Positions 1 through 10,959 of a stretch of DNA of 64,000 nucleotides are shown in pieces. The notes under the pieces were generated by a model that saw nothing but the letters and a program-made list of their open reading frames with translations, searched no databases and was not told the DNA's origin. How positions within the stretch are numbered: position 1 is the first letter of the stretch; each line of letters begins with the position of its first letter. The stretch is from positions 16,202,392 to 16,266,391 of the forward strand of contig QCXZ01000003.1 in assembly GCA_025024175.1 (NCBI GenBank). Reading direction: 5' to 3'. A program made the translations under genes and the position numbers. This DNA is from Rhyzopertha dominica (lineage: Eukaryota > Arthropoda > Insecta > Coleoptera > Bostrichidae).

Positions 1-1
1 G

Positions 2-3000
2 TTTTGATTTAAAACAAGTAACACATGAGCGTGTAACCTTTTTAGCACATAATAAGTTAACATGAGTGTTACCAAAATTGTCAATACTTCGAATATGAAT
101 AGAACTTCCATACGCAGAGTTAGATGAATCACAAAATCCGTGAATTTCAACTGAAACTGGGTTGGAACAAGTAAAATGACATGAAATCTGAATAATATTA
201 AGCACATGAAGTTGTTTTCTGAAAATAATCCATTTTTCATATAAATCTATTGGAACGGTATCATCCCAATCTAAATGCAAAGTCCATAGCTGTTGTATTA
301 TGATTTTTGCCAAAATAATGCAGGGGCTTGCCAGGCCAAGGGGGTCGAAGACCTTTGATATTTCTGACAAAATAGTTCTTTTTGTTATAGGACAAATGGA
401 AGACTTAGCAGAAATCTGGTAAGAAAATGTGTCTGAAATATTATTCCATACAACACCTAAGGTTTTAATTTGCTTGTCATGACTAAAACTTATTACACTA
501 GTTGGATCATTTTCATCCTTAAAAGATTGTGAAACATTACTACTATGTGAAATCCATTTCCTCAACGGAAAACATGCTTGCTGTAAAATCATTTTTAAAG
601 TCTTACAAGTAGCAATAGCATCTTCTTCAGAAGTAAAACTGATAATTAAATCATCTACATAAAAATGATTATTAATAATGTTAGAGATGACAGGATATTC
701 ATTTTCAACCTCATGAGCAAGTTGCTTTAAGCATCTAATGGCAAGATAGGGAGCTGAAGCTGTACCGTAAGTAATAGTATTTAGTGAATAAGTATCTATT
801 TCTAGATCAGAATCGAATCTCCATACAATATTTTGCAGGTGTCTATCATCAGGATGCACAAGGATCTGTCTATACATTTTTTCTATATCTGCACAAACAG
901 CAATGGGATGTTGTCTGAACTGTAATAATATAGAAAATAATTGTGTATGCACTGGTGGACCTACATGATGAAGATCATTTACAGACCAACCTGACGATGA
1001 TTGCGCTGAGCCATTAAATACTACTCTTAATTTGGTTGTTAAGCTGCTTTTCCTTACAACTCCATGGTGAGGAAGAAAATAATCATTGGAGGATGTTTCC
1101 TTTATTTTAGTCATATGTCCCAAGTCTAAATACTCTTGCATAAATCTTGAATATTCTTCCTTCAAAATTGGGTCAGAAATAAATCTGTGTTCTAATTGCA
1201 ATAGTCTTTTAATTGCTGACTGCTTCGAATCACCCAATTGAGAAGAAGGATATTTCAATGGAATTCTAACTATAAATCTACCATCATCTTGACGAGCAAT
1301 GGTTTCTTTAAAAAATCTTTCACAATCTGCATCATCTTTCGATAATTGTGTGGGACATTCATGCTCTTCAATTTCCCAGAACTGGCGAAGATCACAGGAA
1401 ATATTCTGTGAAAAATAACAGTGCAACTGAGAAGCATTTTTTGGAACCAAACCTGAAGCAATCCATCCGAACTTAGTGTTCTGGAGAACAGGTAAGTGTT
1501 TTGATAATTGTAATTGCCCTCTTTCTAGATATTCCCAAAAGTGACTAGCTCCTAGGAGTAAATCAACTTCAGAAGGTTTAGAAAAATCAGGATCTGCTAA
1601 TTGAATGGTAGAAGGAATTTTCCAATCTACGGTATCAATTTCATAGGCAGGAAGATTACCAGCAATCTGCGGAATAACCAAACAGGTAAGTTTTACACTA
1701 TAATCGTTATAAATAGATTTAATTTTAATCTGACATTTGTGATTAAATGTTGATCCAGAATCATTTATTCCAGCAATAGAAACATATGTAGGTTCCTTAT
1801 TTAAACCTAATTTGTTGCAAATTTTTGCAGATATAAAATTGGATTGGGAACCGCTATCTAAAACGGCCTTAACTAAATGCATCGAACCATTTGCATCGTA
1901 AACATACAACCGAACTGTAGGTAGAAGAACACTACTTTGTTTGTCATGGCTAGACATAACTACTGAAGAATCTGGTACGACCGCTGTTTCCTTAACTTGA
2001 TGAAGTAAACTACTGTGTCTATTTTTACATATTTTACAGGATCGTAACTTACATTTATTTACAGAATGACCTGTGCAAAGACAATTTTCACAGAGCTTCA
2101 AATCTTTAACTTTTTCAATCCTTTCTGGAACTGTTAATTGTAGAAAATCAGGACATGAATAAATTAAATGTTGTTTTTTACAGAAATTGCATTTATGATT
2201 TGTAGAAATCAAAGAATAATGCTTGTTTGTTCCATAATTGTTATTCTTAATAGATTTGGAACCATGGTTTAATTCAAAGGTTTCCAAGAAATCTGCTCTT
2301 TTATATAAGAAATCTTTGATATCATCTAGTTTTAATGAATTGCATGACATTTTAAATCGTTCCCACTCTCGGGCAGTAGACCTATCAAGCTTTGATGAAA
2401 TTAAGAAGACTAATAGAGCATCCCAATGTATGGTTGGTTGCTTGAGTACTTCTAGTGCACGCAAATGCTTGTATAAATTGTCTACTAATCTACGCAAAGC
2501 GACTGATGACTCTTTGGTTATGGGTTCTAATTCAAATATTGATTTTATGTGATTGTGCACTAATAACTTTGAGTTGTTATACCTACTACATAATAATTCC
2601 CATGCAACATCATAATTTTCACTCGTAAATTCTAAAGATTGAATGATTTTCGCTGCATCAAGCTCTAAAGAAGCTTTTAAATAGTGGAATTTTTGAATTT
2701 TGCTAATAGATTGATTTGAATTAATCAGACTTTCAAAAAGGTCCTTAAATTCCAACCATGAATCATAGTTACCTTGAAATTTAGGCAAATTAATTGTAGG
2801 TAATTTCACACCTTGAATATGTGATAGCATATTGGGTGACTCAACTTTAATCTGAGAATGAACACTAATGCAAGAATCTAAAATCACTTGTGCCTGGGCC
2901 AACACATTAGAAATTGTATCAAAGAAGTTGCTTCGTTGATCAAATTCTTCTGTTAAATTTGATTCATCGCAAATGTTTTCAATTTTTGTTTGAATCTGTT

Positions 3001-3184
3001 CAAAATCTGTGTGAACCAAACGCAAGTTTTCAACTCTAAATTTTAAATCCGCAATCTGAACATCATTTAGAGCTTCTCTCTCAGCATGCATTTTTTTTAA
3101 TGGATTGAGGAATGACACAAAATTAGTCAGTTTGTGTGTTATGGCACCTCGTTGTCGGTGTAACAACTTTATTTCATCAGCCAT
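2..3184 (-). CDS. BEL/Pao gag-pol polyprotein, C-terminus outside window
   Basis: One uninterrupted frame of 1061 codons starts at ATG 3184 and is still open at base 2. I read it through and saw no stop. The N-terminal ~300 residues are a Pao-type Gag, with a motif of the form KLPTINLPKFQGNYDSW near residue 128. Three Cys/His knuckles follow at about residues 330-400 (CNFC, CENC, CKIC starts). An aspartic protease active site DSGSQSNF lies near residue 443, the RT catalytic YVDD near 842, and an RNase H motif HGFCDSS, keeping its Asp, near 1017. The polyprotein would be cleaved into virus-like-particle and replication enzymes. Start choice: first ATG after the repeat-rich leader, with Gag homology beginning at once. 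The unbroken frame suggests a recently active copy. Confidence 0.9.
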   Translation of the reverse strand, partial: MADEIKLLHRQRGAITHKLTNFVSFLNPLKKMHAEREALNDVQIADLKFRVENLRLVHTDFEQIQTKIENICDESNLTEEFDQRSNFFDTISNVLAQAQVILDSCISVHSQIKVESPNMLSHIQGVKLPTINLPKFQGNYDSWLEFKDLFESLINSNQSISKIQKFHYLKASLELDAAKIIQSLEFTSENYDVAWELLCSRYNNSKLLVHNHIKSIFELEPITKESSVALRRLVDNLYKHLRALEVLKQPTIHWDALLVFLISSKLDRSTAREWERFKMSCNSLKLDDIKDFLYKRADFLETFELNHGSKSIKNNNYGTNKHYSLISTNHKCNFCKKQHLIYSCPDFLQLTVPERIEKVKDLKLCENCLCTGHSVNKCKLRSCKICKNRHSSLLHQVKETAVVPDSSVVMSSHDKQSSVLLPTVRLYVYDANGSMHLVKAVLDSGSQSNFISAKICNKLGLNKEPTYVSIAGINDSGSTFNHKCQIKIKSIYNDYSVKLTCLVIPQIAGNLPAYEIDTVDWKIPSTIQLADPDFSKPSEVDLLLGASHFWEYLERGQLQLSKHLPVLQNTKFGWIASGLVPKNASQLHCYFSQNISCDLRQFWEIEEHECPTQLSKDDADCERFFKETIARQDDGRFIVRIPLKYPSSQLGDSKQSAIKRLLQLEHRFISDPILKEEYSRFMQEYLDLGHMTKIKETSSNDYFLPHHGVVRKSSLTTKLRVVFNGSAQSSSGWSVNDLHHVGPPVHTQLFSILLQFRQHPIAVCADIEKMYRQILVHPDDRHLQNIVWRFDSDLEIDTYSLNTITYGTASAPYLAIRCLKQLAHEVENEYPVISNIINNHFYVDDLIISFTSEEDAIATCKTLKMILQQACFPLRKWISHSSNVSQSFKDENDPTSVISFSHDKQIKTLGVVWNNISDTFSYQISAKSSICPITKRTILSEISKVFDPLGLASPCIILAKIIIQQLWTLHLDWDDTVPIDLYEKWIIFRKQLHVLNIIQISCHFTCSNPVSVEIHGFCDSSNSAYGSSIHIRSIDNFGNTHVNLLCAKKVTRSCVTCFKSK

Positions 3185-3195
3185 AGCTTAATTGT

Positions 3196-3505
3196 TAGTC
3201 ACAAAATCAAATAATTAATTGTACGAATAGCAAATCAAATAATCAATTATACAAATAGTAAATTATGTAATCAAGAAATCAAACTGTATGAATCACAAAT
3301 CAAATTAATAAAGAAATGAAATTGTAAGAATAGCAAATCAAATGATAGAAATGGCAAATCAAGCTAATCAAAATCAAAATTGTATCGACAGCAAAATCAA
3401 GAAATTAAATCATATGATTAGTAAATCAGGCTAATCAAAATCAAATTGAATAAATAGCAAATGGAAACTAATCAAGAATCAAACACTGTATTGTGTTTAT
3501 AATCA
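3196..3505. repeat. AT-rich minisatellite in the retrotransposon leader
   Basis: About eight degenerate units of 21-38 bp follow the plus-strand pattern gcaaatcaa-N-taatcaa-N-aattgtatgaata. They sit between the primer-binding site and the gag start of the element at 1-4005. Internal leader repeats like these usually expand by strand slippage in reverse transcription. Whether they pack RNA or are neutral cannot be told. Confidence 0.65.
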
Positions 3506-3714
3506 GTAATGAATCAGTTTGTTAATCAGGAGGAAAATTGACAGAATTTTGACAAATAATCTTAATGGAATCAGGTCTCACACCTCACTTGCAACCGTTG
3601 TCTTCTTGCATCCGTCAATCTCTACATCCACCATGTGCCTTCTGCTCGTAATTGTGGTAATGCTGACCTTCAAATCTGAACTGATGGCTGACCAACTCTG
3701 CTTCAAACACAGCA

Positions 3715-3735
3715 AATCCGTGCCGAATGGACCAA
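3715..3735 (-). other. Probable primer-binding site of the left BEL/Pao element
   Basis: Directly after the LTR on the minus strand comes one T and then TGGTCCATTCGGCACGGAT. The TGG start matches the CCA end of a tRNA. The rest resembles the tRNA-Tyr 3' end used by the second element, with one inserted A and a few mismatches, so the primer is uncertain. Confidence 0.5.
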
Positions 3736-4005
3736 TGTTAGGGTGGCTTCGATTTAGTGGACTGTATTACTTGGTTTTTTAATATTACTACTGTGCTAGA
3801 AGCATTAATTGAATAGACTTGACAGTTTCATCAGTTTCTAATTTATTGCTGTTCGTTTACATACTTTATTGTTTTTCTACTTGGCAACAAAATGTCATTG
3901 TAGTGTTTGCCAAGTTTACAAAATTAAGGAAATATCCGAACAACAGCTGTAAATTTAATACCTTCCTAACGCTTCTGTAGCTCTACAAAGAATAATAGCC
4001 TAACA
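3736..4005 (-). repeat. 5' LTR of the left BEL/Pao element
   Basis: A 270-bp segment has perfect inverted ends TGTTAGG and CCTAACA, the TG..CA form usual for LTRs. It is placed just upstream of a TGG-type primer-binding site and the gag-pol frame. The partner LTR lies outside the window, so the boundary rests on the inverted ends and the primer site only. Confidence 0.7.
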
Positions 4006-6599
4006 GCAGGGATACAGATTAGAAGAAAGATTATATCAAATCTGTGATTAATTNTATATAAGCTGNTTTTGTACGGAAGCAAATATATACGTCTTGGTAA
4101 ATGNCAAGATAATAATTAATTGAACCAACAAACAATATCATACGTNCTATAGTAAAAATGAAGACTTTATTTTCTGTTCCAATATTANACGGTAAAGCAG
4201 AATGCATACATTTCGTAAGCAACGGCGGTTGNCATCTTTAATTAATGGTACGATGACTGCGTGGACAAAATATCGGCAACAACTTGCGGAAACTGCCTTT
4301 TAACTTTTGCTTCCTGTGCTACGGAAACTTTGACGCTACTTTTATTTTCACCTATTGTCTATAATCTATATGATTTAGCGTGTTCGTTCCGCGGGACCTC
4401 ACGATCAGAAATATCTATATTCCGATCGAGTTACTTTCTCGTTTTGCTCAGGAACATTGCAAAACTCTTTTCAGCGTTGACTCTTATTCTCTAATTTTTT
4501 TAGATATTGAATAATCAGAAGTAAGATTTACTAATCTTGTGAAGGTAGCGGTGTCTGTTGCTTGTGTCAAACAAGTGGCGGCTGATCAGATGAGTCAAAT
4601 GAGGCACATCCTCACGATAAGTTTTATACAACATTTCAATTTCACAAACTAAAAACAAAAAAGCTTATGTTGTAAGTGATATTTACGTAACACATATTCA
4701 AGATATAGACAACAACATGCGTAGTTGTCGACACCAGCATATTCCTACCCATTCACACTGAAGCTCAAAAATTCTAGTCTAGCTTTACGAGGCCACCAAC
4801 CAATAGGAATTCCGCGTGGACATTGCGCTAAGGCGGGTATTAACAGGATATTTAAGTAATTACTGAGGCTCTTACCTCTAAGAATCATTATGTACCAGGC
4901 TAGGGCGTTATGTTATCTAATTTTTCTGAAAAATCGGGTGTAGAGCTCGTACTTGCAATTTGCAGGATGAATTGTTTCATTCCTACCTCAGATTTATTAT
5001 GTTTGCTTAGTGAAATACGAAATGCGGGACACCCACAGTAGCAGATTGTAAATAATACATCTATAAATATGTTCTGTACGGATAGTATAATTTCTAGTGA
5101 GATGGCATTCTCCAGTCTAACCCGCGCTGTCTCGCGGCAACTAGCGGTACACTTAGAGATCAAAATAAGCATTCCGCCGCACGCTCTGACTAATCTGTCT
5201 CATTATCGGTGAATTTGGCTGTACTTGCTTCGCCTGGTGTACTAAACATTGTTCTTTTCAAGGTTGAACCATATTATGAGCAATCTTAGTTGTCAACCGT
5301 GGCGTACTCTGCTGCGGAGGATTTCTCAAGTTGCAGAAGTCAGCAGCTGCGTTTGTGTTCTGCTACTGTAAGTCTTGATGCTTCGTTTAGTAGTTTACAC
5401 CTTCTGCAGACTCCGGCGACTATTGCCAGGTCTCTGAGGACTTTAGCTGGTGAAGATCGCGCAACAGGTACATGGGTTTGAAGATGACCTTAATGATGTG
5501 GCATTGAATAATTTTCCAATCAAATAACTAGACTTCACAAAAGATCAAGCACACACTTAACCCAAGGAGGACTTCGTCCGCAATAGGTCAATCACCGACA
5601 AGAAGTACCCTGCTTCTTATAGCGCATCAAAAACGTCACGGACCGTAACGACAAATTACACACTGCGCTTGGTATGTGACAAATAAACGGAAAACGACGC
5701 GAGCATATTCAATTTGGCAACCAACTGCAACCAAGTTAATTTTTCAGTTGCAGGGACGTTTCCAGAATTTAATCTGCCGTATTTGCTTTGTGCTGCCGTA
5801 GTGCTGGAAAAGCAGAGCCCAAAAACCGATGCAGAATTGAAATATCCACCTGCAATCAAATTCCCGACCGAAAAAAACGCCGCTGTCAGCGACTGCCGAC
5901 GAAAAAACAATAGCGATTCGAGCCGCAAAGGGCGAACGCGGGGGTGTTTTGCGCAAATTGGAAGCTCTGACAATGTGAAATTCTCGTCGACACCTATATT
6001 TATCATCTCGAATAGTTCAAAAATGTGTGGCTTTAAAAGGTTGACTGGCCTGAATTGTTTGCATTCCAGCGGTCTTTAGAATTGCACCTTTTTGTCATTG
6101 GTCCAGCAAATAAAATCTATCCAGGTGCAAAGCTTTAATTGTGACAGTTGGATTTACCCAACGAACAAGGGAGCTGCCCATTTTAAAATGAAGACGTTAT
6201 CTGAAGTTGGAAATCTGAAGGGGGTTTTCGTCAAGATCCTTCGTTTAAAACTTAATGTAGCATCAATTATTAGGACCAATACTTACTGCAGAACGTAGAC
6301 GGTGGCCCAACATAAAGCTATACCATTTCAATGAAATGCGTCCTGGTTGCACAATCTTTATTTCAGGTCAGTCTGAACTTCCGTAGGTTAGTTGCAGGCA
6401 ACATTTCTGTAAATTGGTGTTGTCTATGTAGTTTTTTGTTTAATAAGGAAACGTCTTTGCGTTGTTTCCCTTATTATTAGTACCTATACTAAAATTCTCG
6501 ATTAATTTTTTCATTATACTGTTACGACTGTATTCTACTCTGGTTTCACATATTATAAATTTAAATTACTTTCAATGATCTAATAGTTCTATTGTTTAT
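4006..6599. other. No recognisable gene
   Basis: There is only AT-rich DNA with a GC-richer island at about 5700-6080, where both strands have overlapping ORFs of 116 and 121 codons that match nothing I know. Six single N bases occur between 4054 and 4232, marking uncertain assembly. I assign no function. Confidence 0.5.
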
Positions 6600-6965
6600 A
6601 TTCCAATCCAAGTTCAATCGATTTTTCCGCCGCGTCAAGTATTAACCCAACATAGTCCGCTTTCATTTCGTACGGCACAACAGTAGGTATTTTCAGGGCT
6701 AGATATATATTGGTTGAACCCGATCCTTCATTTTTTTGTCCATTCAGTTAGAACGTCACATGCTGCTTGTAGTTTTTTCTACTGGAATTACTCAATCTTC
6801 TCTATATCATCTTGAAAAGTTACTATAAAGCGGTAGCTGGCAGTTCGCTAATATACAGCACATATAATGTAGGACCAAAGATATTCTCTTGGGGTACATC
6901 TGCTAGATTTCTTTTAATTTGGGGTATTCATCCTCTAGTCATATTCTAGAAAGTCTGCTAGAAAT
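6600..6965 (-). pseudogene. Non-LTR retrotransposon (Jockey/CR1-like) RT relic
   Basis: On the minus strand from about 6903 the translation reads ADVPQENIFGPTLYVLYI, followed by SELP. This is the RT motif [21 protein letters not shown] of Jockey/CR1-type LINEs. After two stops and a frame change it continues VTFQDDIEKI (the Y/FADD catalytic block), then LQAACDVLTEW and RIGFN, and later YVGLILD, matching the usual order downstream of the catalytic site. Stops and shifts make it non-functional. It ends next to the target duplication of the PLE at 6970, so the PLE may have inserted beside or into it. Confidence 0.78.
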
Positions 6966-7005
6966 ATATATAATAATAGTTGAAAGATAATTACCGGATG
7001 TACTA

Positions 7006-7280
7006 TAAATAACTTCTTGGGAAAACGGTAAGAGTGTTTGGGCTAAATTAAGCAATGGATTTTTTAACTGTCTATATTTCGAGCCATAATCGGCCCATCG
7101 TCAGGACACTAAAATTAAATACACAACAGGCATTTCTTATGATTAAACATAACACTTACTGTTAACTCCAGATATACAAGGGAAGAAAAGGACGAAAACC
7201 TAAAACTTTTATTGGGAAAAAATAAAATATTACAGACCTTATGGCAGAACGGAATAAATAATTAATAGGTGTCCTACCTC
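7006..7280 (-). repeat. Left inverted arm of the Penelope-like element
   Basis: This is the reverse complement of 8718-8992 with few differences. Identity stops at about 7280 and 8718. It carries the better-kept of the two hammerhead motifs of this element. Confidence 0.85.
7069..7108 (-). ncRNA. Hammerhead ribozyme motif, left PLE arm
   Basis: Minus strand: stem I TGTC, core CTGACGA (fits CUGANGA), a bulged T, stem II GGGCC/GGCTC closed by GATTAT, core GAAA, a very short stem III in TATA, then GACA closing stem I. All conserved core bases are present. Hammerheads with a minimal, palindromic stem III are known from PLEs and act better as dimers. Self-cleavage here is inferred, not shown. Confidence 0.7.
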
Positions 7281-7329
7281 GCCACTTAGCGCTTTTGTGG
7301 CAAATATTCTTAATAAAGCCTTTAAAAGT

Positions 7330-8025
7330 TACCACTGTTTTGCTATCAAGGATTCTTTTGAGTTTGCTTCTAAAGTTAATAATTTTCAGCTTCCTTCTAA
7401 TTACATCATATTTCACTAGATGTTCTCAGTTTATTCACAAACATTTCTTTAAAACTTGTTTTACAAATCATACAGTCAGAATGGGAGAGAATAGCAGATC
7501 ACACTAGCAACATTTACATACAAACATTATAAAATTTCTTTTCAAATCCACTTATTTTTCATTTAAAAATGTATTCTGTCAACAGATGCTTGGTTGTCCA
7601 ATGGGCTCTACATTAAGTCCAACTCTTGCTGCATTGTAATGTCAAACTTACTTCACACTTGTATAGCAAAACTTCCATTCCAAGTACCATTGCTGTACCA
7701 ACACATAATCTTAGCGATACCATATACAGAAACCAACCTCGTTCTACAAACGTTTAATTCTTTTGATCAATACTTATAATTCACAATTGAATTGGAAGAA
7801 AATAATTCCATTCCTTTTCTTGATACTAAAGTAATACGTACTCAAAATAACAGTTTAATTTTAGATCAGTATCAAAAACCCACCTCATCTGGAAGATATA
7901 TGAATTACAATTCTGAACATAATTTCCATATAAAACTAAATCTTATTAAAGCTTTAAAAATAGAATTGAAAAAATACAGATCGGGTCCCTTACACATCAA
8001 GTTCTTCACAGATTATACAAAATAA
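7330..8025 (+). pseudogene. Penelope-like reverse transcriptase, broken
   Basis: Pieces in changing frames give the PLE RT in order. DSFEFASKVNNFQLPSNYI begins near 7349. SLDVLSLFTNI follows near 7411, then an STYF-type block with QQMLGCPMGSTLSP near 7585. The region that should hold YVDD reads YQHIILAIP near 7700, so the catalytic Asp pair is gone. SIPFLDTKVIRTQ near 7800 and KPTSSGRYMNYNSEHNF are the conserved PLE tail. There is a stop and shift at about 7636 and more upstream. The normal full RT is longer at the N-terminus, so this copy is 5'-truncated. Confidence 0.85.
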
Positions 8026-8236
8026 TTTTACATAACAGCTACCCACGTTACTTAATTAATAAATTCTTATTTGATAGTAAGAATTCAAGGACTTCTGTTA
8101 GTAACACAGCGGTAACCACATATGGATAGATAAGTTATAAACTTACAAAAATTCTTAACGTAGTTCCAAATTTAAAAACTGCAAAATACTATATAAAAAC
8201 TAATAAAGATTTGTAATCAAAACTTAAAGAATAAAA

Positions 8237-8527
8237 TTGATAAAAATAAAAAAAATGAATGTGATTTATTGTGCGGAATGTCTTGACTGCCCTTCCGTTT
8301 ATATTGGACAAACCATGCAGTCTTTACAACACAGACTAAACCTATATCGTAGTGACGTTCGTTTACGTCCAGATCGTTGTGCCTTAGCTCAGCATGCATC
8401 TAGTACCGGACATTCTTTTGGTTTCCTAAATACTGCAATTTTAGACACAGAAGCTAATAAATCAAAACGTTTATTTTTAGAAATGTGTTATATACAACAA
8501 AATTCCAATTCTATTAACAAAAGGTGA
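8237..8527 (+). pseudogene. GIY-YIG endonuclease domain of the Penelope-like element
   Basis: An open stretch encodes a CxxC-type start (YCAECLDCP) followed by SVYIGQT, the YIG half of the GIY-YIG core, then an Arg-bearing helix (LQHRL). ALAQHASSTGHSF and a Glu in LFLEMCYIQQ are the remaining catalytic-helix features. PLEs carry this nuclease C-terminal to RT and use it to nick target DNA. The domain itself looks intact, but it is separated from the RT relic by stops between 8026 and 8236. Confidence 0.85.
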
Positions 8528-8717
8528 GATATACAAAATCTTAGTTCTATTTATTGCCAACTTCTTCAAATTGACTGTGTTAAACTAAGAAGAAATAATA
8601 CAACTTAAAATTATATAAATAAAATTTATGTTTGATAAATAGCACATGAATTTTAAGCTTGTTCAACAACTCTATCCTTGATTATGTCGGAAAGTTTTGT
8701 CAGTTTTGTCAATTTCA

Positions 8718-8992
8718 CGGTTGGACACCTATTAATTATTTATTCAGTTCTGCCATAAGGCAGTCTGTAATAGTTTTTTTCCCAATAAATGTTTTATGTT
8801 TTCGTTGTTTTGTTACCTTGTATATCTGGAGTTAACAGTAAGTGTTATGTTTAATCATAAGAAATGCCCGTTGTGTATTTAATTTTAGTGTCCTGACGAT
8901 GGGCCGATTATGGCTCAAAATATAGACAGTTAAAAAATCCATTGCTTAATTTAGCCCAAACACTCTTGCCGTTTTCCCAAGAAGTTATTTAT
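8718..8992 (+). repeat. Right inverted arm (3' end) of the Penelope-like element
   Basis: This is the 3' untranslated end in coding orientation and the source of the inverted left arm. Its last two bases overlap the target duplication that begins at 8991. Confidence 0.85.
8889..8928 (+). ncRNA. Hammerhead ribozyme motif, right PLE arm, core mutated
   Basis: It has the same fold as the copy at 7069-7108, with TGTC, CTGACGA, stem II and GACA. The conserved GAAA reads AAAA (first base at 8917), which changes the catalytic G12 and should abolish cleavage. Confidence 0.65.
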
Positions 8993-9002
8993 AATAATAG
9001 TT

Positions 9003-10959
9003 ATACATACTACTTGTGGATCGCGGAGCNTTTTATTTATGCNCAAGCCCTGGTGCCGCACTTTATCAAAATTTGGGGAGCACACAGAGTGACGTTGGTA
9101 ATGCGGTACATTTGATCAATTGTTGAGTGTTTCTGCCTAACCCCAAACTGAAAATCTGGAATTACGTTTTTATTCTTTATTGGCAGTGTTAGTATATTGT
9201 AAGCTTAAATAGTGAGTTTTAAATAACTAAATGACAGTTGAGAGGACCGAATTAGGTCTATAAGATATAACTTGTTTGAGCCGTTTGCCTAGTTTAAAAA
9301 GCATAGTGATATAAATCACCGAAGAATGTGTATGAATGTTTTGGTCTGGCAATTGCATTCTAAAGGTTTGTGTGTAAAATTATACTTTTTCCAGACAGCT
9401 GAGTTAACATTTTAGCTGCAATCGTATCATAATACATATTATGTTTTTTTGGTAAAGCCTTATGTTAATCGCAACAGCTACTTCTTTTAATTGTCAGTCT
9501 CTATAAATATTCATCTTAATTTTCCATGTTGTATATATCTGCTTTTACATTTGCTGACACATCTGTATCTCTCTTCTTAGTCATTGTGTTTTAAAATTTA
9601 AAACAATCCTTCTAGGTTTTCTTGTGTCTGCAATAAGTTCCCTAATCTCAAACTCACTGCATCATCTCAGAAAAAATTTTAGCTTCTACGAGTTTTCTAA
9701 CTAATAATATAGTTATATGAGTTGATATTATGCTACAGTTTAATCTGAAAGGAGGAACTTGCTGCTTTTTCTAGGTATGTTGCCAGATGGTATTAAAATG
9801 ATAACTAAACGTTCTAAGAGAAGATTAAAGAAAATCAACTTTAATGACGTTAAAGAGCATTAAAGAAAAGTATTAACAAATGTGATCTTGTCAGATGCAC
9901 GATAAAATTACTTTTTTACTACCTACTATAAAATCCCCAGACAGCCTGAACTAGAACAGCCATTATGTCCGAACATTTGTTAAAATTCTAAAACTGTAGC
10001 CTCCCCGCTCCATATGCATAAATTCATAACGGCTGTCTCCCTACACCGATTCTTGCGCCCGTGGCGGGCGTTTTCGAAAACTAGAAGTAATTTGATGTCG
10101 GCACCATTCCATCTGCCAATGAAAGTTATAACCCACTTAGCAAGTACTTACTTTCATTTTAATGCAAGGGATAAGGAGAATATTAAATTACAGAATAAAT
10201 TTGAATTCATTTGGGATTACTTAGGAATTTCTTTTATTACGCCGGCTCCAAAGCTTATTTCGTCCGGACCGAATAATTTTTACGGTCTAAGCTTTAATCT
10301 CTGAAAACGCAATTAGGATTTAATGTAGATGTGTTGCCCCTTTTGAGCAATGCCGAGCCATCTCGCATTTCTCATTCATTTCTTTCAATATCTCTTGCTA
10401 ATAACTGCGATGGTTATCAGTCAACCTGCTTTAAGACGAAGTTAAAGACCTCAGGACGCTGTTTACAAACATGAATGAACAATGAAAGACTATATCAAGA
10501 TATAATCCACTAAACTGCATCTATGTTTCGCTTTCTACACTTCAAAAACATCACATAACCTAACATGTGAGTCCTAATAAGCTTGCGGTATTGTTCAAGT
10601 AAAAAAACAATAACACTACTTATGGAAATTAGTCTTGCCTTAGATAGATATTGTTAAAAAATATAATCTTTTTCGGAGGAAGTGATTATGAAAGTGACAT
10701 AAGGGTAATGTTATCCGAGTCCATTAGATGAAAAATAAGATTTAATACTCAAAACAACAAGTAGTGTACACACAAACTAAGCAAGGTCGTCTAAAAAGAG
10801 CGAAAGGGAGACAAGAGTAAATGAAGTACAAAATTACTTAATTTTCTCAGTATGAGAAGAACAAGAAGTACAAAAAAACAGTTTTTTTACGGTATGTATG
10901 AACTGCACTTCGGCTAAAAGTGCTTTCATCCACTCAAGATAAAACATTTACAAGAATTA
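9003..10959. other. No recognisable gene
   Basis: AT-rich DNA with two N bases near 9030-9043. A plus-strand ORF of 96 codons at 10014-10304 has no family features that I can see. Nothing else stands out. Confidence 0.5.

Larger units (their letters stand above)
1..4005 (-). mobile_element. BEL/Pao LTR retrotransposon, left part outside window
   Basis: This is a minus-strand element made of a 5' LTR (3736-4005), a primer-binding site next to it, an AT-rich leader with short repeats, and a gag-pol frame opening at 3184 that is still open at the window edge. Domain order Gag, zinc knuckles, protease, RT, RNase H identifies the Pao clade of BEL/Pao. Integrase, the 3' LTR and one target-site copy should lie to the left of the window. 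It is a different family from the copy at 15.6-22.0 kb: the LTR differs in length and sequence, while the proteins align in the same order. Confidence 0.9.
6970..9002 (+). mobile_element. Penelope-like element with inverted arms and 12-bp target duplication
   Basis: The insertion is bounded by the direct repeat ATAATAATAGTT at 6970-6981 and 8991-9002. Inside it, 7006-7280 and 8718-8992 are inverted copies of each other. A decayed RT and a GIY-YIG endonuclease lie between them on the plus strand. An inverted copy of the 3' end placed in front of a 5'-truncated body is the known Penelope layout (pseudo-LTR). About 25 bp (6982-7006) occur only at the left end. Both arms hold a hammerhead ribozyme motif. 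The copy is dead because the RT frame is broken and the catalytic aspartates are lost. Confidence 0.85.

Noticed and set aside
5656..6079. Overlapping ORFs on both strands (116 and 121 codons)
   Set aside because: Two opposite frames open over the same DNA suggest composition rather than coding; neither protein looks like a known family.
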